From positions 1 to 37,101 of the forward strand of contig NYZZ01000018.1 of the NCBI GenBank assembly GCA_002687355.1: 37,101 nt of DNA. The letters run 5' to 3'. This DNA comes from Methanobacteriota archaeon. GTDB lineage: Archaea; Thermoplasmatota; Poseidoniia; MGIII; CG-Epi1. A model generated the notes under the pieces. The model saw nothing but the letters and a program-made list of their open reading frames with translations, searched no databases and had not been told where the DNA came from. How positions within the stretch are numbered: position 1 is the stretch's first letter; each line of letters opens with the position of its first letter. Shown one piece after another: positions 26,214 through 34,606 of the stretch. Both the position numbers and the translations under genes were made by a program.

Positions 26214-27092
26214 GTGAGGCAGTATCTGGAGCTGGTAAAGGAAGTCCTCAACCGAGGAACACGCAAGGCAAACCGTACTGGCGTCGATACCGTTTCAGCA
26301 TTCAATATCAACTACTCTGTCGATATGGAAAGTGGTTTTCCGCTACTGACAACCAAAAAAATATCGTGGAAGAACATTGTTGTCGAGAATCTCTGGTTCC
26401 TCTCGGGCGACCTGCATATCGGGCTAATGCAAAAGCACGGATGTAAAATCTGGGATCCGTGGGCCGATGACGCAGGCTACGTGCCGAGCGCCTACGGGAA
26501 TTTCTGGCGCAACTTTCCGGTCCACGACGGTGACCATGCTAGCTTCAACGACCAAGTGCGCTACGTGCTGCAGACATTGCGTGAAAGTCCTGACAGCCGG
26601 CGCATGGTCATCTCAGCTTGGGCACCTGGTAACGCGCAGAGTAGCGCACTGCCACCCTGCCACCTCATGTTCATTTTCAACGTCCAGTACACTGAAACAG
26701 GTGAGCCTAGGCTCTGCCTGCACCTCACGCAACGTAGCTGTGATGTTGCGCTAGGGGTGCCGTACAATATTGCCGGCTATGCATTCCTGCTCCACCTTTT
26801 CGCTCATTTAGTGGGAATTCAGCCCGGCATCTTCGGTCACTCGCTAGTCGATGCGCACATTTACACTGCCAAGCCAGACGGTTCGATGGCCGAATACGAC
26901 CACGTTCCGGGACTGCAAGAGCAGCTGCTGCGTGAACCGCGACCGCGACCGCAACTCACAATCAACCCGGCGCTTGCAACGTTCGATGACGTGCTAGCAC
27001 TATGCGACGCCGACCTTGAGTCAATTCTAGCTGCATTCCGGATTGATGACTATGATCCACACCCTGCCATTGCCTTCAAGGTCGCAGTGTGA
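26214..27092 (+). CDS. thyA: Thymidylate synthase (ThyA); GTG 26214 is a likelier start than ATG 26199
   Basis: VRQYLELVKEVLNRGTRKANRTGVDTVSAFN (aligns to canonical ThyA N-terminus), SWKNIVVENLWFLSGD, ALPPCHLMFIFNV, QRSCDVALGVPYNIAGYAFL. Confidence 0.95.
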   Translation: MRQYLELVKEVLNRGTRKANRTGVDTVSAFNINYSVDMESGFPLLTTKKISWKNIVVENLWFLSGDLHIGLMQKHGCKIWDPWADDAGYVPSAYGNFWRNFPVHDGDHASFNDQVRYVLQTLRESPDSRRMVISAWAPGNAQSSALPPCHLMFIFNVQYTETGEPRLCLHLTQRSCDVALGVPYNIAGYAFLLHLFAHLVGIQPGIFGHSLVDAHIYTAKPDGSMAEYDHVPGLQEQLLREPRPRPQLTINPALATFDDVLALCDADLESILAAFRIDDYDPHPAIAFKVAV

Positions 27093-27553
27093 GCGGAACC
27101 CTTCTGGCGGCAATCTCGCCCGATATGGTTATCGGCCGTGATGGAGGAATTCCATGGCACTACCCGGGCGATCTGCGGCGATTCAAACGACTGACATTGG
27201 GCCACACGATCGTGATGGGGCGCCGCACCTGGGAATCACTGCCAAAACGGCCGCTGCCGGGACGGCGTAACCTAGTACTCACTTCACGCAACCTCGACGG
27301 GTGTGAGTGCTTTAGGTCGCTCGCTAAAGCAGTGGCGGCTATAGATGGTGAAATGTTCTTCATCGGTGGTGCACAGCTATACCGTGAAGCGCTAAGTGTC
27401 GCTGACCTCATTGACCTTACATTGGTGCCTGATGAGGTACCGATGGAGGGGAGTGTGCTGTTTCCGCCGATTCCTCCGGAGTGGGAACCAGGGCCAGTTG
27501 AGCCGCATCCCGACGAGCCGAAGCTGCGGTTGCAATGCTGGGCACGGCGCTAG
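27089..27553 (+). CDS. folA: Dihydrofolate reductase
   Basis: LLAAISPDMVIGRDGGIPWHYPGDLRRFKRLTLGHTIVMGRRTWESLP, FIGGAQLYREAL; GTGA overlap with thyA stop. Confidence 0.95.
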   Translation: MSGTLLAAISPDMVIGRDGGIPWHYPGDLRRFKRLTLGHTIVMGRRTWESLPKRPLPGRRNLVLTSRNLDGCECFRSLAKAVAAIDGEMFFIGGAQLYREALSVADLIDLTLVPDEVPMEGSVLFPPIPPEWEPGPVEPHPDEPKLRLQCWARR

Positions 27554-28326
27554 CCACTACGCCAGTCGGGGTCGTTGCGCAGCACCCACAACGGGCTGCC
27601 AATGATGTAAATGGCGGTGAACAGTGTCGCCACGGTCCACAACAGTTCCCACACAGCGTAGCGCTGCCACGCGGCTAGGATAGCGAGCTGTAGCAACAGC
27701 ACTGCTCCGAAAATAGGCAGCAGCATCTGCCCACGTGCCTTCAGAAGTGGTAACGTCGTAACCATAGCGAATGCCATCAGTCCAAGCAGAGCTGGCGGCC
27801 ATGTCGCTGTGTTGCCGGTGAGCCAGGAAAAACGTAGACAAACAATTAGCACCAAGACCATCATCGCTGGTGTTGGCATCCCTGAGAAATGGCGCAACTG
27901 CTCCTCACGCTCATACGTGAAGCGCGCCAACCGCAACACTCCTAGCAAACCAACCAGTAACGCACCTGTCAAAGCCAGCATATTTGGCACGTCCCAGTCA
28001 CCACTGAGTGAAAGCGCCGGACCGCGCGACAGCTCGTACCAGAGTGTATAGATGAGTGCCGTCGGTGCGAGGCAGAAGCTAACCATGTCAGCCATTGAGT
28101 CTAGCAGTGGTCCGAAGCGGTGGCTCGAGCCGTAGCGGCGCACAAGCATTCCGTCGATGCTGTCAAGAAACGCTCCGGTCACTAACAGTAGCATTCCAAT
28201 CAAGATTGCGCTGCGCGTCCCATCAAGGAAGTAGGTAATCGCTAGCAGGCCACACCCTGCGTTGCCGAGTGTAGCCAGGTCGCCATATGATATCTGAAGC
28301 AAGGGTCGGAAGAGCTTGCGCAGCAT
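27550..28326 (-). CDS. pssA: CDP-alcohol phosphatidyltransferase, phosphatidyl/archaetidylserine synthase-like
   Basis: TGAFLDSIDGMLVRRYGSSHRFGPLLDSMADMVSFCLAPTALIY (DxxDG...G...D...D motif). Confidence 0.85.
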   Translation of the reverse strand: MLRKLFRPLLQISYGDLATLGNAGCGLLAITYFLDGTRSAILIGMLLLVTGAFLDSIDGMLVRRYGSSHRFGPLLDSMADMVSFCLAPTALIYTLWYELSRGPALSLSGDWDVPNMLALTGALLVGLLGVLRLARFTYEREEQLRHFSGMPTPAMMVLVLIVCLRFSWLTGNTATWPPALLGLMAFAMVTTLPLLKARGQMLLPIFGAVLLLQLAILAAWQRYAVWELLWTVATLFTAIYIIGSPLWVLRNDPDWRSG

Positions 28327-29873
28327 TACGGCCTCGTCAGGCGCGCCACGGTCTGGCCTGCTTGCAGCTTCTGTCCTGGCGTGACTACCATCTTGGCCTT
28401 CCCCGGTAATTCCAGATCAACTCGCGAACCGAGGTGGATTATGCCAATACGCTCGCCCTTCACCAGTTGCTGCCCTTCGGAGAGGTAGCTAGTGATACGC
28501 CGGGCTAATGCGCCAGCAACCTGTATCACCACTACTAACCCGATAGCGGTCTCGAGCTCAGTACGCAGCTGCAAGTTGACGTCCGCATCAGCACCATAAG
28601 CAGGGTTGAAGCCAACTCCAGAACGGTGCTGCGCCACGACACGACCATCCAGCGGCGCGCGGTTGACGTGGACGTCCAGCGGTGACATGAAAATTGAGAG
28701 TTGTGCACGCCCGCCCTGCTCGTTAACGGAAAGCACCGTCCCGTCAGCGGGGCTGACGACATCATCCTCAATCAGCCGTTGCGGGTCGCGATGGAACCAA
28801 AGTAACCCGCTACCAAGCACTAACAGCGTCGCCGCAGCCCAGCCAGCTCCACGTAATGGCATATCAGACGGCAATCCCGTGGCAGCGGCGAACGGCACCA
28901 GCGCCAGCCCCAGTGCGGCGGCAGCATAAATCCAGCCCGGAGTACCAGCAGCGAAAGGAGGCGTGCGCCTTCCCGACGGTGGTTCACGCCATGGCAGGTC
29001 CATCACCCCTAGAATGGCGTCCTGCATCTCTGGCAGGTAGTGGAACACGATATACGCCAGCGCAACTAGCGCAATCAGGCTGCCACCTTTCCCTATCCAA
29101 GCGTGCGCGTAGTAGAATGTATCCTCTCCCCACACATTCTGGTAGGTAAGCCAGATAACTACGGCGTTCCGAATCAGATTGAGCAAATAAATAGTGGGCA
29201 CAGTCGCCAAGAACGCGTAAAGACGGCGCTGACGCGGTGCGCTAGTACAGAGCACGCCGCCAACGAAGATTATCATCGACTGCAACGCAGTGCACGCCAG
29301 TACGATGCTGACCGGGGATGACATCGGGTCGCGCCACTCAGCCTCGACGGGGACGCTCACGCCCTGATGCGTTGAGCCAATACGGTACCAACGCGAGCCG
29401 GAACCGTAATCCAGTGCTTCCAGCGCAGTCGGATAGCCGAATATATCAAGCAGCCAAACCGATTGCTCTGCCACTACTAGGATTAGCCATCCTGCCAGTA
29501 GCGGGATTCGCTCAACCAGGAAATATATTCCACCGGCGACTATGGTCATCGCTACTAGCCAGCGCAACGCAGGGTATTCCTGCTTCCAGTAAATAGTAAG
29601 CCAATGATGGTATGCAAGGTAGCCAAAGAACGGCAGCGCCATAGCGCAAAAAAATGCGTTGACGGGATCGTTAACTGGAAGTGTCGCGTAGTATGCGACC
29701 TCACTCCACCAGAAACCACCCAACGCCAGCCATCCAACCATGCAGAGCCGGTGGCCAGCAGTAACCGGCAGCCTACGTCCTGCAAATGCATGGGGGCCAC
29801 TTGAGAGCCAGTAGCCTGCCGTGAGTAGCAGCAACGACCCAATGGCGAGTACCTCACTGGCCGGTATCATCAC
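28326..29873 (-). CDS. Fusion protein: N-terminal archaeosortase A-like + C-terminal phosphatidylserine decarboxylase
   Basis: N-terminal polytopic region with VLACTALQSM / LNLIRNAVVIW / YYAHAWIGKGGS (Cys-Arg-His triad pattern); C-terminal WFHRDPQR...SPADGTVLSV...SIFMSPLDVHVNRAPLDG...VVIQVAGALARRI...GERIGIIHLGSRVDLELP (PSD). Confidence 0.88.
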   Translation of the reverse strand: MMIPASEVLAIGSLLLLTAGYWLSSGPHAFAGRRLPVTAGHRLCMVGWLALGGFWWSEVAYYATLPVNDPVNAFFCAMALPFFGYLAYHHWLTIYWKQEYPALRWLVAMTIVAGGIYFLVERIPLLAGWLILVVAEQSVWLLDIFGYPTALEALDYGSGSRWYRIGSTHQGVSVPVEAEWRDPMSSPVSIVLACTALQSMIIFVGGVLCTSAPRQRRLYAFLATVPTIYLLNLIRNAVVIWLTYQNVWGEDTFYYAHAWIGKGGSLIALVALAYIVFHYLPEMQDAILGVMDLPWREPPSGRRTPPFAAGTPGWIYAAAALGLALVPFAAATGLPSDMPLRGAGWAAATLLVLGSGLLWFHRDPQRLIEDDVVSPADGTVLSVNEQGGRAQLSIFMSPLDVHVNRAPLDGRVVAQHRSGVGFNPAYGADADVNLQLRTELETAIGLVVVIQVAGALARRITSYLSEGQQLVKGERIGIIHLGSRVDLELPGKAKMVVTPGQKLQAGQTVARLTRP

Positions 29874-29906
29874 TCCGCGCGACGCCTCCCCGCTAAAAAA
29901 GACTCT

Positions 29907-30632
29907 TCAACTGAAATGAGCACATGCCGCTGCGTACGATTCGGGGTCGCCGATGTCAAACCATGTCCCGGCATAGGCAATGCCGCGCACTCTTGCACGG
30001 CTGCTGCGCCATGCCAAGAAATGTCCTAATGCATCGCGCTGTCCGCCGTCATCGAGGAACTCATCGAGAGCGCTGACACCACTAGAGGAGAGCAGCCAAC
30101 AGGCAGTCGCCGCCAGAGTAGAACGTGGTACGGACGGTTTCTCGACAAAATCGACAATGACGCCGTCCTCCAGCGTGGCGATGCCATAGAGTTGCGCTAG
30201 CTCTCGATTCTGGACGTCGTAGAGCGCAATGATGTCGTCGCCGGTGGCCTCGTACAACCCTACTAAGCGGCTGAGATCAAAGTCAAAAAGATTGTCGCCG
30301 GCGGCGATGAAAAGCGGTCCTGTCAGATGCTGTGCCTCTACCAATTGCCATAGGGCGCCCAGTGCGCCTGGCTTCTCGCCTTCGCTGTGCGCCTGCTCGA
30401 CTGTCAGCTCTACTTGCAGCGGACCGTTGTAGCTGGTGATGAAGGCATCGAACTGGCTAGCAAAGGCTGCGTTAACCGCGAGAATCACACGATTGGGAGC
30501 GACGGCCTCGAGCGAGCGCAGTACGTGCGCTAGTAGTGGTTCGCCTGCGACAATGAGTAGCTGCTTAGGGGTATCGCTTACCAGCTCCCCCATGCGGCTC
30601 GCAAAGCCACCCGCCAGAACGATTGCGTCCAT
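29907..30632 (-). CDS. Sugar-phosphate nucleotidyltransferase family protein
   Basis: MDAIVLAGGFASRMGELVSDTPKQLLIVAGEPLLAHVL..., AAGDNLFDFDL, VDFVEKP. Confidence 0.9.
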   Translation of the reverse strand: MDAIVLAGGFASRMGELVSDTPKQLLIVAGEPLLAHVLRSLEAVAPNRVILAVNAAFASQFDAFITSYNGPLQVELTVEQAHSEGEKPGALGALWQLVEAQHLTGPLFIAAGDNLFDFDLSRLVGLYEATGDDIIALYDVQNRELAQLYGIATLEDGVIVDFVEKPSVPRSTLAATACWLLSSSGVSALDEFLDDGGQRDALGHFLAWRSSRARVRGIAYAGTWFDIGDPESYAAACAHFS

Positions 30633-31519
30633 CAGAGCGATATCTTGCCGCCGGCCATCAGTTCCTTGATAGCATCATCGGCAGCCTCAGCGAGCTTCGT
30701 GTCATCGTATAGCGCCTGCTTCACGGCCTGATGGCGGTCGCGTACCTGTTTCCAGCGCGCCTGCTGCTCCTCGCGCGTCACCTTACGGTGCTGTCGCAAG
30801 TGATCAAGCATCTCCATCGCGCGTTGGTGCTGGTGGTCTGCTCGCTGGCGAATATCGACAAATTCCTGATGTTTCTTGTCTGCCTCTCCAGAGAGATGCG
30901 ACGCCTCCTGCATCATTTCGGTCATCTTGTCGTATAATTTTGAATTGAGCTTCGCCAATCGCACCACTTCCTGATGGTGCTGGTCCGCCTCACTGAAGTG
31001 AGTGTCGATTGACTCGTCGAGCTCGCCCACCTCGGCATGCAGGTGTTCCTGCTCCTCCAACGACACCTGTTGCTCGTTCAGGCTGCGACGCAGGATGGAA
31101 ATACGATCAAGCAAGTCGCGCTCCCGGGCAATTGACATTTCGGTTGTCTCGAGTCGTCGCTCGGATGCCATGATTTCCGACATTAGTGCCTGAACTGTGT
31201 CACGTAGCCCCCCCGAGCCCCGGCCGTTCTTCCGCTTCGCCTTCTTGGCGGCAATTAGCTTGTGAGCCTGGTTACGCAGCCGGTCCCGGGTCTGCATACT
31301 CTGGCCCTTGGCGCGCGAGTTGGACTTCATTTCCTCGCGCAGCGCTAGAATCTGTTCCATCACCTTATGGCGCTGCTCATGCAGTGCATCGCGTTCGTCG
31401 CGTAACATGCGCGACTCGTTATTGAACTCATTGCGGCGCTCTACGAAGCGCTGGAATTGCTCTTCTGAGCGCTGTATTTCGGTTTTAGGCTTGCGCTGCC
31501 CCTTCTTACGTTGCGCCAT
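30632..31519 (-). CDS. Coiled-coil protein, unknown function
   Basis: MAQRKKGQRKPKTEIQRSEEQFQRFVERRNEFNNESRMLRDERD..., heptad-rich throughout; TATA-like taatataaaa about 30 nt upstream of ATG 31519. Confidence 0.8.
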   Translation of the reverse strand: MAQRKKGQRKPKTEIQRSEEQFQRFVERRNEFNNESRMLRDERDALHEQRHKVMEQILALREEMKSNSRAKGQSMQTRDRLRNQAHKLIAAKKAKRKNGRGSGGLRDTVQALMSEIMASERRLETTEMSIARERDLLDRISILRRSLNEQQVSLEEQEHLHAEVGELDESIDTHFSEADQHHQEVVRLAKLNSKLYDKMTEMMQEASHLSGEADKKHQEFVDIRQRADHQHQRAMEMLDHLRQHRKVTREEQQARWKQVRDRHQAVKQALYDDTKLAEAADDAIKELMAGGKISL

Positions 31520-31544
31520 TGGAAGCGGGGGACGGCTAGCGCGG

Positions 31545-31554
31545 TAATATAAAA
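31545..31554 (-). promoter_or_regulatory. TATA box for the coiled-coil/NTase/ArtA-PSD/PssA operon
   Basis: taatataaaa, centred about 30 nt upstream of ATG 31519 on the minus strand. Confidence 0.55.
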
Positions 31555-31602
31555 TCAACCTCTCAGACAGGAGGTGTGCTGTTTGAACTATATCGCCGGG
31601 AA

Positions 31603-32565
31603 CTATGCGAAGGGGTTGAGTACATGGTAGATTGAGTCATTAATCGGCCCTACTTCCAACGGCATTTCCTCCCCCGTAAATGTTTCGACTACCTCGATAT
31701 AGCGGGAAGCTGCCTCCACCCGTATGTCGTCAGTCAGTGTGGGCGGCTTTCCTTTGCCAGTAAATCCCTGATTTGCGAGCCAGGTTCGCACGTATTCCTT
31801 GTCGAACTTGCGTGGCTCTTCCTCCTTTTCGAAACGTGCCTCGTAATCCTCCGCCAGCCAGTAACGGCTGGAATCGGGCGTGTTTACTTCGTCCATCAGC
31901 ATAATCTTGCCTTTGGAAATGCCAAATTCGTACTTGGTGTCTACGAAAATCATCCCCTGCTCGGCCGCGCGCTTGACACCGCGGTGGTAGAGTTGCATCG
32001 AAATCTTTGAGAGTTCACGGAATAACCCCGGGTCAATCACACCGCGGCGGTAGAGTTCCTCAGGTGCAACAGATTCATCATGGTCGCCCTGCGCCGCCTT
32101 GGTTGAAGGAGTTATTATCGGCTCGGGGAGCTGCTCGTGCTTGCGCATGCCGTCCGGTAACTCATTACCACAGAAGTCGCGGTCGCCCTGCTCGTATGCA
32201 GTCCAGATTGATGTAGATGTTACACCTGTTAGGTAGCCTCGCACGACCATCTCGACTTGAATAGGATCGCAGCGTCGCACCGTCCACAGATTGGGGTGCG
32301 GTCGTCGTAGTACATGGTTGGCGACTATATCGGCTGTTTCCCCGAACCACCAGTCAGCTAGCTCGACCAGTGCTTGCCCTTTGAAAGGAACCGTTCCCAA
32401 CACACGGTCGAAGGCAGAGATGCGGTCAGTGGTAACCATTGTAATCGTCTCCTCCTTGATGTAATTGTCGCGCACCTTGCCACGGTAGAGTTCACCCTGG
32501 TCTTCGTAACTGGTTCCCTCCAGAGTATGGGGGAGCTGCTGTCGCAGGATGTCGCGGGCGACCAT
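31603..32565 (-). CDS. purC: Phosphoribosylaminoimidazole-succinocarboxamide synthase
   Basis: YRGKVRDNYIKEETITMVTTDRISAFDRVLGTVPFKGQAL, RRCDPIQVEMVVRGYLTG, FVDTKYEFGISKGKIMLMDEVNTPDSSRYW. Confidence 0.96.
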   Translation of the reverse strand: MVARDILRQQLPHTLEGTSYEDQGELYRGKVRDNYIKEETITMVTTDRISAFDRVLGTVPFKGQALVELADWWFGETADIVANHVLRRPHPNLWTVRRCDPIQVEMVVRGYLTGVTSTSIWTAYEQGDRDFCGNELPDGMRKHEQLPEPIITPSTKAAQGDHDESVAPEELYRRGVIDPGLFRELSKISMQLYHRGVKRAAEQGMIFVDTKYEFGISKGKIMLMDEVNTPDSSRYWLAEDYEARFEKEEEPRKFDKEYVRTWLANQGFTGKGKPPTLTDDIRVEAASRYIEVVETFTGEEMPLEVGPINDSIYHVLNPFA

Positions 32566-32642
32566 GTCACCCCGAAGGTGGGAGTGGGACTAAAAGCGGT
32601 ATCGGTAGGTGTAGCACAAGGCTGAAAAACTACAAGTGACTC

Positions 32643-33302
32643 TTGCGCAAGGTTATCGTGCTGAGTGACATGCTGAGGCGCCGCAGCAACAAACTGCTGC
32701 GCCCACTTGGGGTTTTTATGGGTCGTGTAGGGATTCGCCCTAACAACCTCACCTTCCTCGGACTGGCGCTGACCGTTGCTGCAGCGTGGCAGCTGTACGC
32801 ATCGGACCACGATGGGAAGCCTGTCGCCATTCTGCCTGGAGTAGCACTGATGTTGCTGGCTGGGCTGGCTGATGGCGGAGATGGATTGGTGGCGCGCGCT
32901 GCTGGCCAGACAAGCGTGCGCGGCGGCTTCCTTGATGCGCTGACCGACCGCTACTCAGACAGTCTGATCTTCGGCGCGCTGCTGCTGGGCGGCTGGCTGG
33001 TGCCACTGCCACAAGCACCCGCGATAACAGGCGAGGCGTGGGCACTGGCGGCGCTCATCGGTGCGCTGCTAACCTCTTACTCACGCGCGGCCGCCGAGCG
33101 GCTCGGCGTGAGCCAGCAGGCAGTGGGCCTCATCGAGCGACCGGAGCGCATCATTCTGCTTGGCTTCGGTATGCTAGCAGGAGAATTGGCAGGTGAACCC
33201 GCAATCTGGACTACGGTAACGCTGGCGATGCTGGCACTGCTCGGAAACCTTACAGTGGCGCAGCGACTCGTACATTTCTGGCGAAATGCGTCTGAAACAT
33301 AA
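32643..33302 (+). CDS. CDP-alcohol phosphatidyltransferase (archaetidylinositol-phosphate-synthase-like)
   Basis: LADGGDGLVARAAGQTSVRGGFLDALTDRYSD catalytic motif; SYSRAAAERLGVSQQAVGLIERPERI; exact start uncertain. Confidence 0.85.
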   Translation: MRKVIVLSDMLRRRSNKLLRPLGVFMGRVGIRPNNLTFLGLALTVAAAWQLYASDHDGKPVAILPGVALMLLAGLADGGDGLVARAAGQTSVRGGFLDALTDRYSDSLIFGALLLGGWLVPLPQAPAITGEAWALAALIGALLTSYSRAAAERLGVSQQAVGLIERPERIILLGFGMLAGELAGEPAIWTTVTLAMLALLGNLTVAQRLVHFWRNASET

Positions 33303-33312
33303 TTTAAATATA
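33301..33312 (+). promoter_or_regulatory. TATA box upstream of pgpA
   Basis: aatttaaatata about 25 nt upstream of ATG 33331. Confidence 0.55.
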
Positions 33313-33330
33313 GGTCGTCAGTGGAACATC

Positions 33331-33804
33331 ATGCCTGATTGGCGAGGGCTGGCTGCTACTTGCCTTGGACTAGGGCATTCACCATTCGCTCCCGGCACAG
33401 CCGGCAGTAGTGGTGCGCTGGTACTGGTCTGGGTGATTATAGCTTATGGCGGAACACAGGGTGGCTATGCGCTGCTAGCAATCGCTATCCTGCTCTACCC
33501 AACTGGTCGCAGCTTGGCTGAATGGGCCGAACAGGAGTGGGGCGATGACCCCGGGCGTTTCGTGCTGGATGAGGTGGCAGGCTACCTGCTAGGTGCCGCC
33601 ATTGTTTGGCTTGCTACTGCATCATCCCCAGATGTAACCGAGCTAGTGGCACTGTTCGTCCTGTTCCGCGCCTTTGACATCCTGAAGCCATGGCCGATCT
33701 CGCGGCTTGAGGAACTCAAGGGTGGTGACGGGGTGATGCTAGATGATGTTGCAGCCGGTATACTGGCTGCTGTCGTGCTACTTCTGCTCCCTATTCTGTT
33801 TTAG
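33331..33804 (+). CDS. pgpA: Phosphatidylglycerophosphatase A family protein
   Basis: GLGHSPFAPGTAGSSGAL, GRFVLDEVAGYL, FRAFDILKPWPISRLEELKGGDGVMLDDVAAG. Confidence 0.92.
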   Translation: MPDWRGLAATCLGLGHSPFAPGTAGSSGALVLVWVIIAYGGTQGGYALLAIAILLYPTGRSLAEWAEQEWGDDPGRFVLDEVAGYLLGAAIVWLATASSPDVTELVALFVLFRAFDILKPWPISRLEELKGGDGVMLDDVAAGILAAVVLLLLPILF

Positions 33805-33819
33805 CCAGCCCTGCTTGCG

Positions 33820-34329
33820 ATGCCAATGGCCGAAATCGTTCTCTATTTGCATATCATCGGCGCCATTGCGCTCTTCAGTGGATTGGTGGCGGCTGCTGTG
33901 GCGATGTTGCGCATGGAGCGCGCTGCTGGTGAAACGCGGCGCGAGCTGGCGTCAATGGCGCGGGCGATGGCGTCAATGGCGGCAGGAGGCGGCGCACTGA
34001 CGCTGCTATTCGGGCTCTATATGGTACTCAACGAACCGTGGCCTAACTTCGGTGATGCGTGGATTGACAACTCACTTGGGCTATTGCTAGTGATTGTTGT
34101 AGTTATCCCGCTGGTAATAGTGCCGCGGCTACGTGCGATTGCCGAGGGAGGCGGGACCATGGGCGACCCTACGCTCTGGATTACTACTGCTGCTATGCTA
34201 GGAGGATCTTTCGGCATCGAGTACTTGATGGTTGCGAAGCCACTAGCACATGGCAGCGACGATGGCGTGCTGCTGCTATTTCTGCTACTTGGTGCAGGTG
34301 CGGGCTGGCTGCAAACCAGAGAAGCCTGA
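33820..34329 (+). CDS. Integral membrane protein, DUF2269-like
   Basis: IVLYLHIIGAIALFSGLVAAAVAML..., four predicted TM segments. Confidence 0.65.
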   Translation: MPMAEIVLYLHIIGAIALFSGLVAAAVAMLRMERAAGETRRELASMARAMASMAAGGGALTLLFGLYMVLNEPWPNFGDAWIDNSLGLLLVIVVVIPLVIVPRLRAIAEGGGTMGDPTLWITTAAMLGGSFGIEYLMVAKPLAHGSDDGVLLLFLLLGAGAGWLQTREA

Positions 34330-34363
34330 GTTTCGTTTTTTACCCGCCCCCACTGGGGGCGTA

Positions 34364-34606
34364 ATGACTGAGATTGAGATTCGTGTCGGTCTCAAGCCGG
34401 GCATGGCTGACCCTGAAGGCGCCAATGTCCAGAAAGCACTGGGATTGCTAGGCTTTGAGTCTGTAGAGGGTGTGAAATCGGCGCGCTGCTACCGCGTCTT
34501 GCTCGAGCTGCCAGAAGATAAAGCGCTCAAAGAAGCGGAGCGCATGTGCCAGCGGCTGCTTGCTAACCCTGTAGTGCATGACTACTCTATCTCGGTGGTG
34601 GAATGA
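34364..34606 (+). CDS. purS: Phosphoribosylformylglycinamidine synthase subunit PurS
   Basis: MTEIEIRVGLKPGMADPEGANVQKALGLLGFESVEGVKSARCYRVLLE; in-frame ATG at 34364, not the ORF-track start at 34250; ATGA overlap with purL. Confidence 0.93.
   Translation: MTEIEIRVGLKPGMADPEGANVQKALGLLGFESVEGVKSARCYRVLLELPEDKALKEAERMCQRLLANPVVHDYSISVVE

Noticed and set aside
27089-27553. thyA-folA pair as something unusual in archaea
   Set aside because: A common operon pairing; the overlap is ordinary, so it was not scored as a finding.
34250-34363. N-terminal extension of the purS ORF and overlap with the membrane-protein gene
   Set aside because: PurS homology starts at ATG 34364; the upstream part is an out-of-frame read of the DUF2269-like gene.
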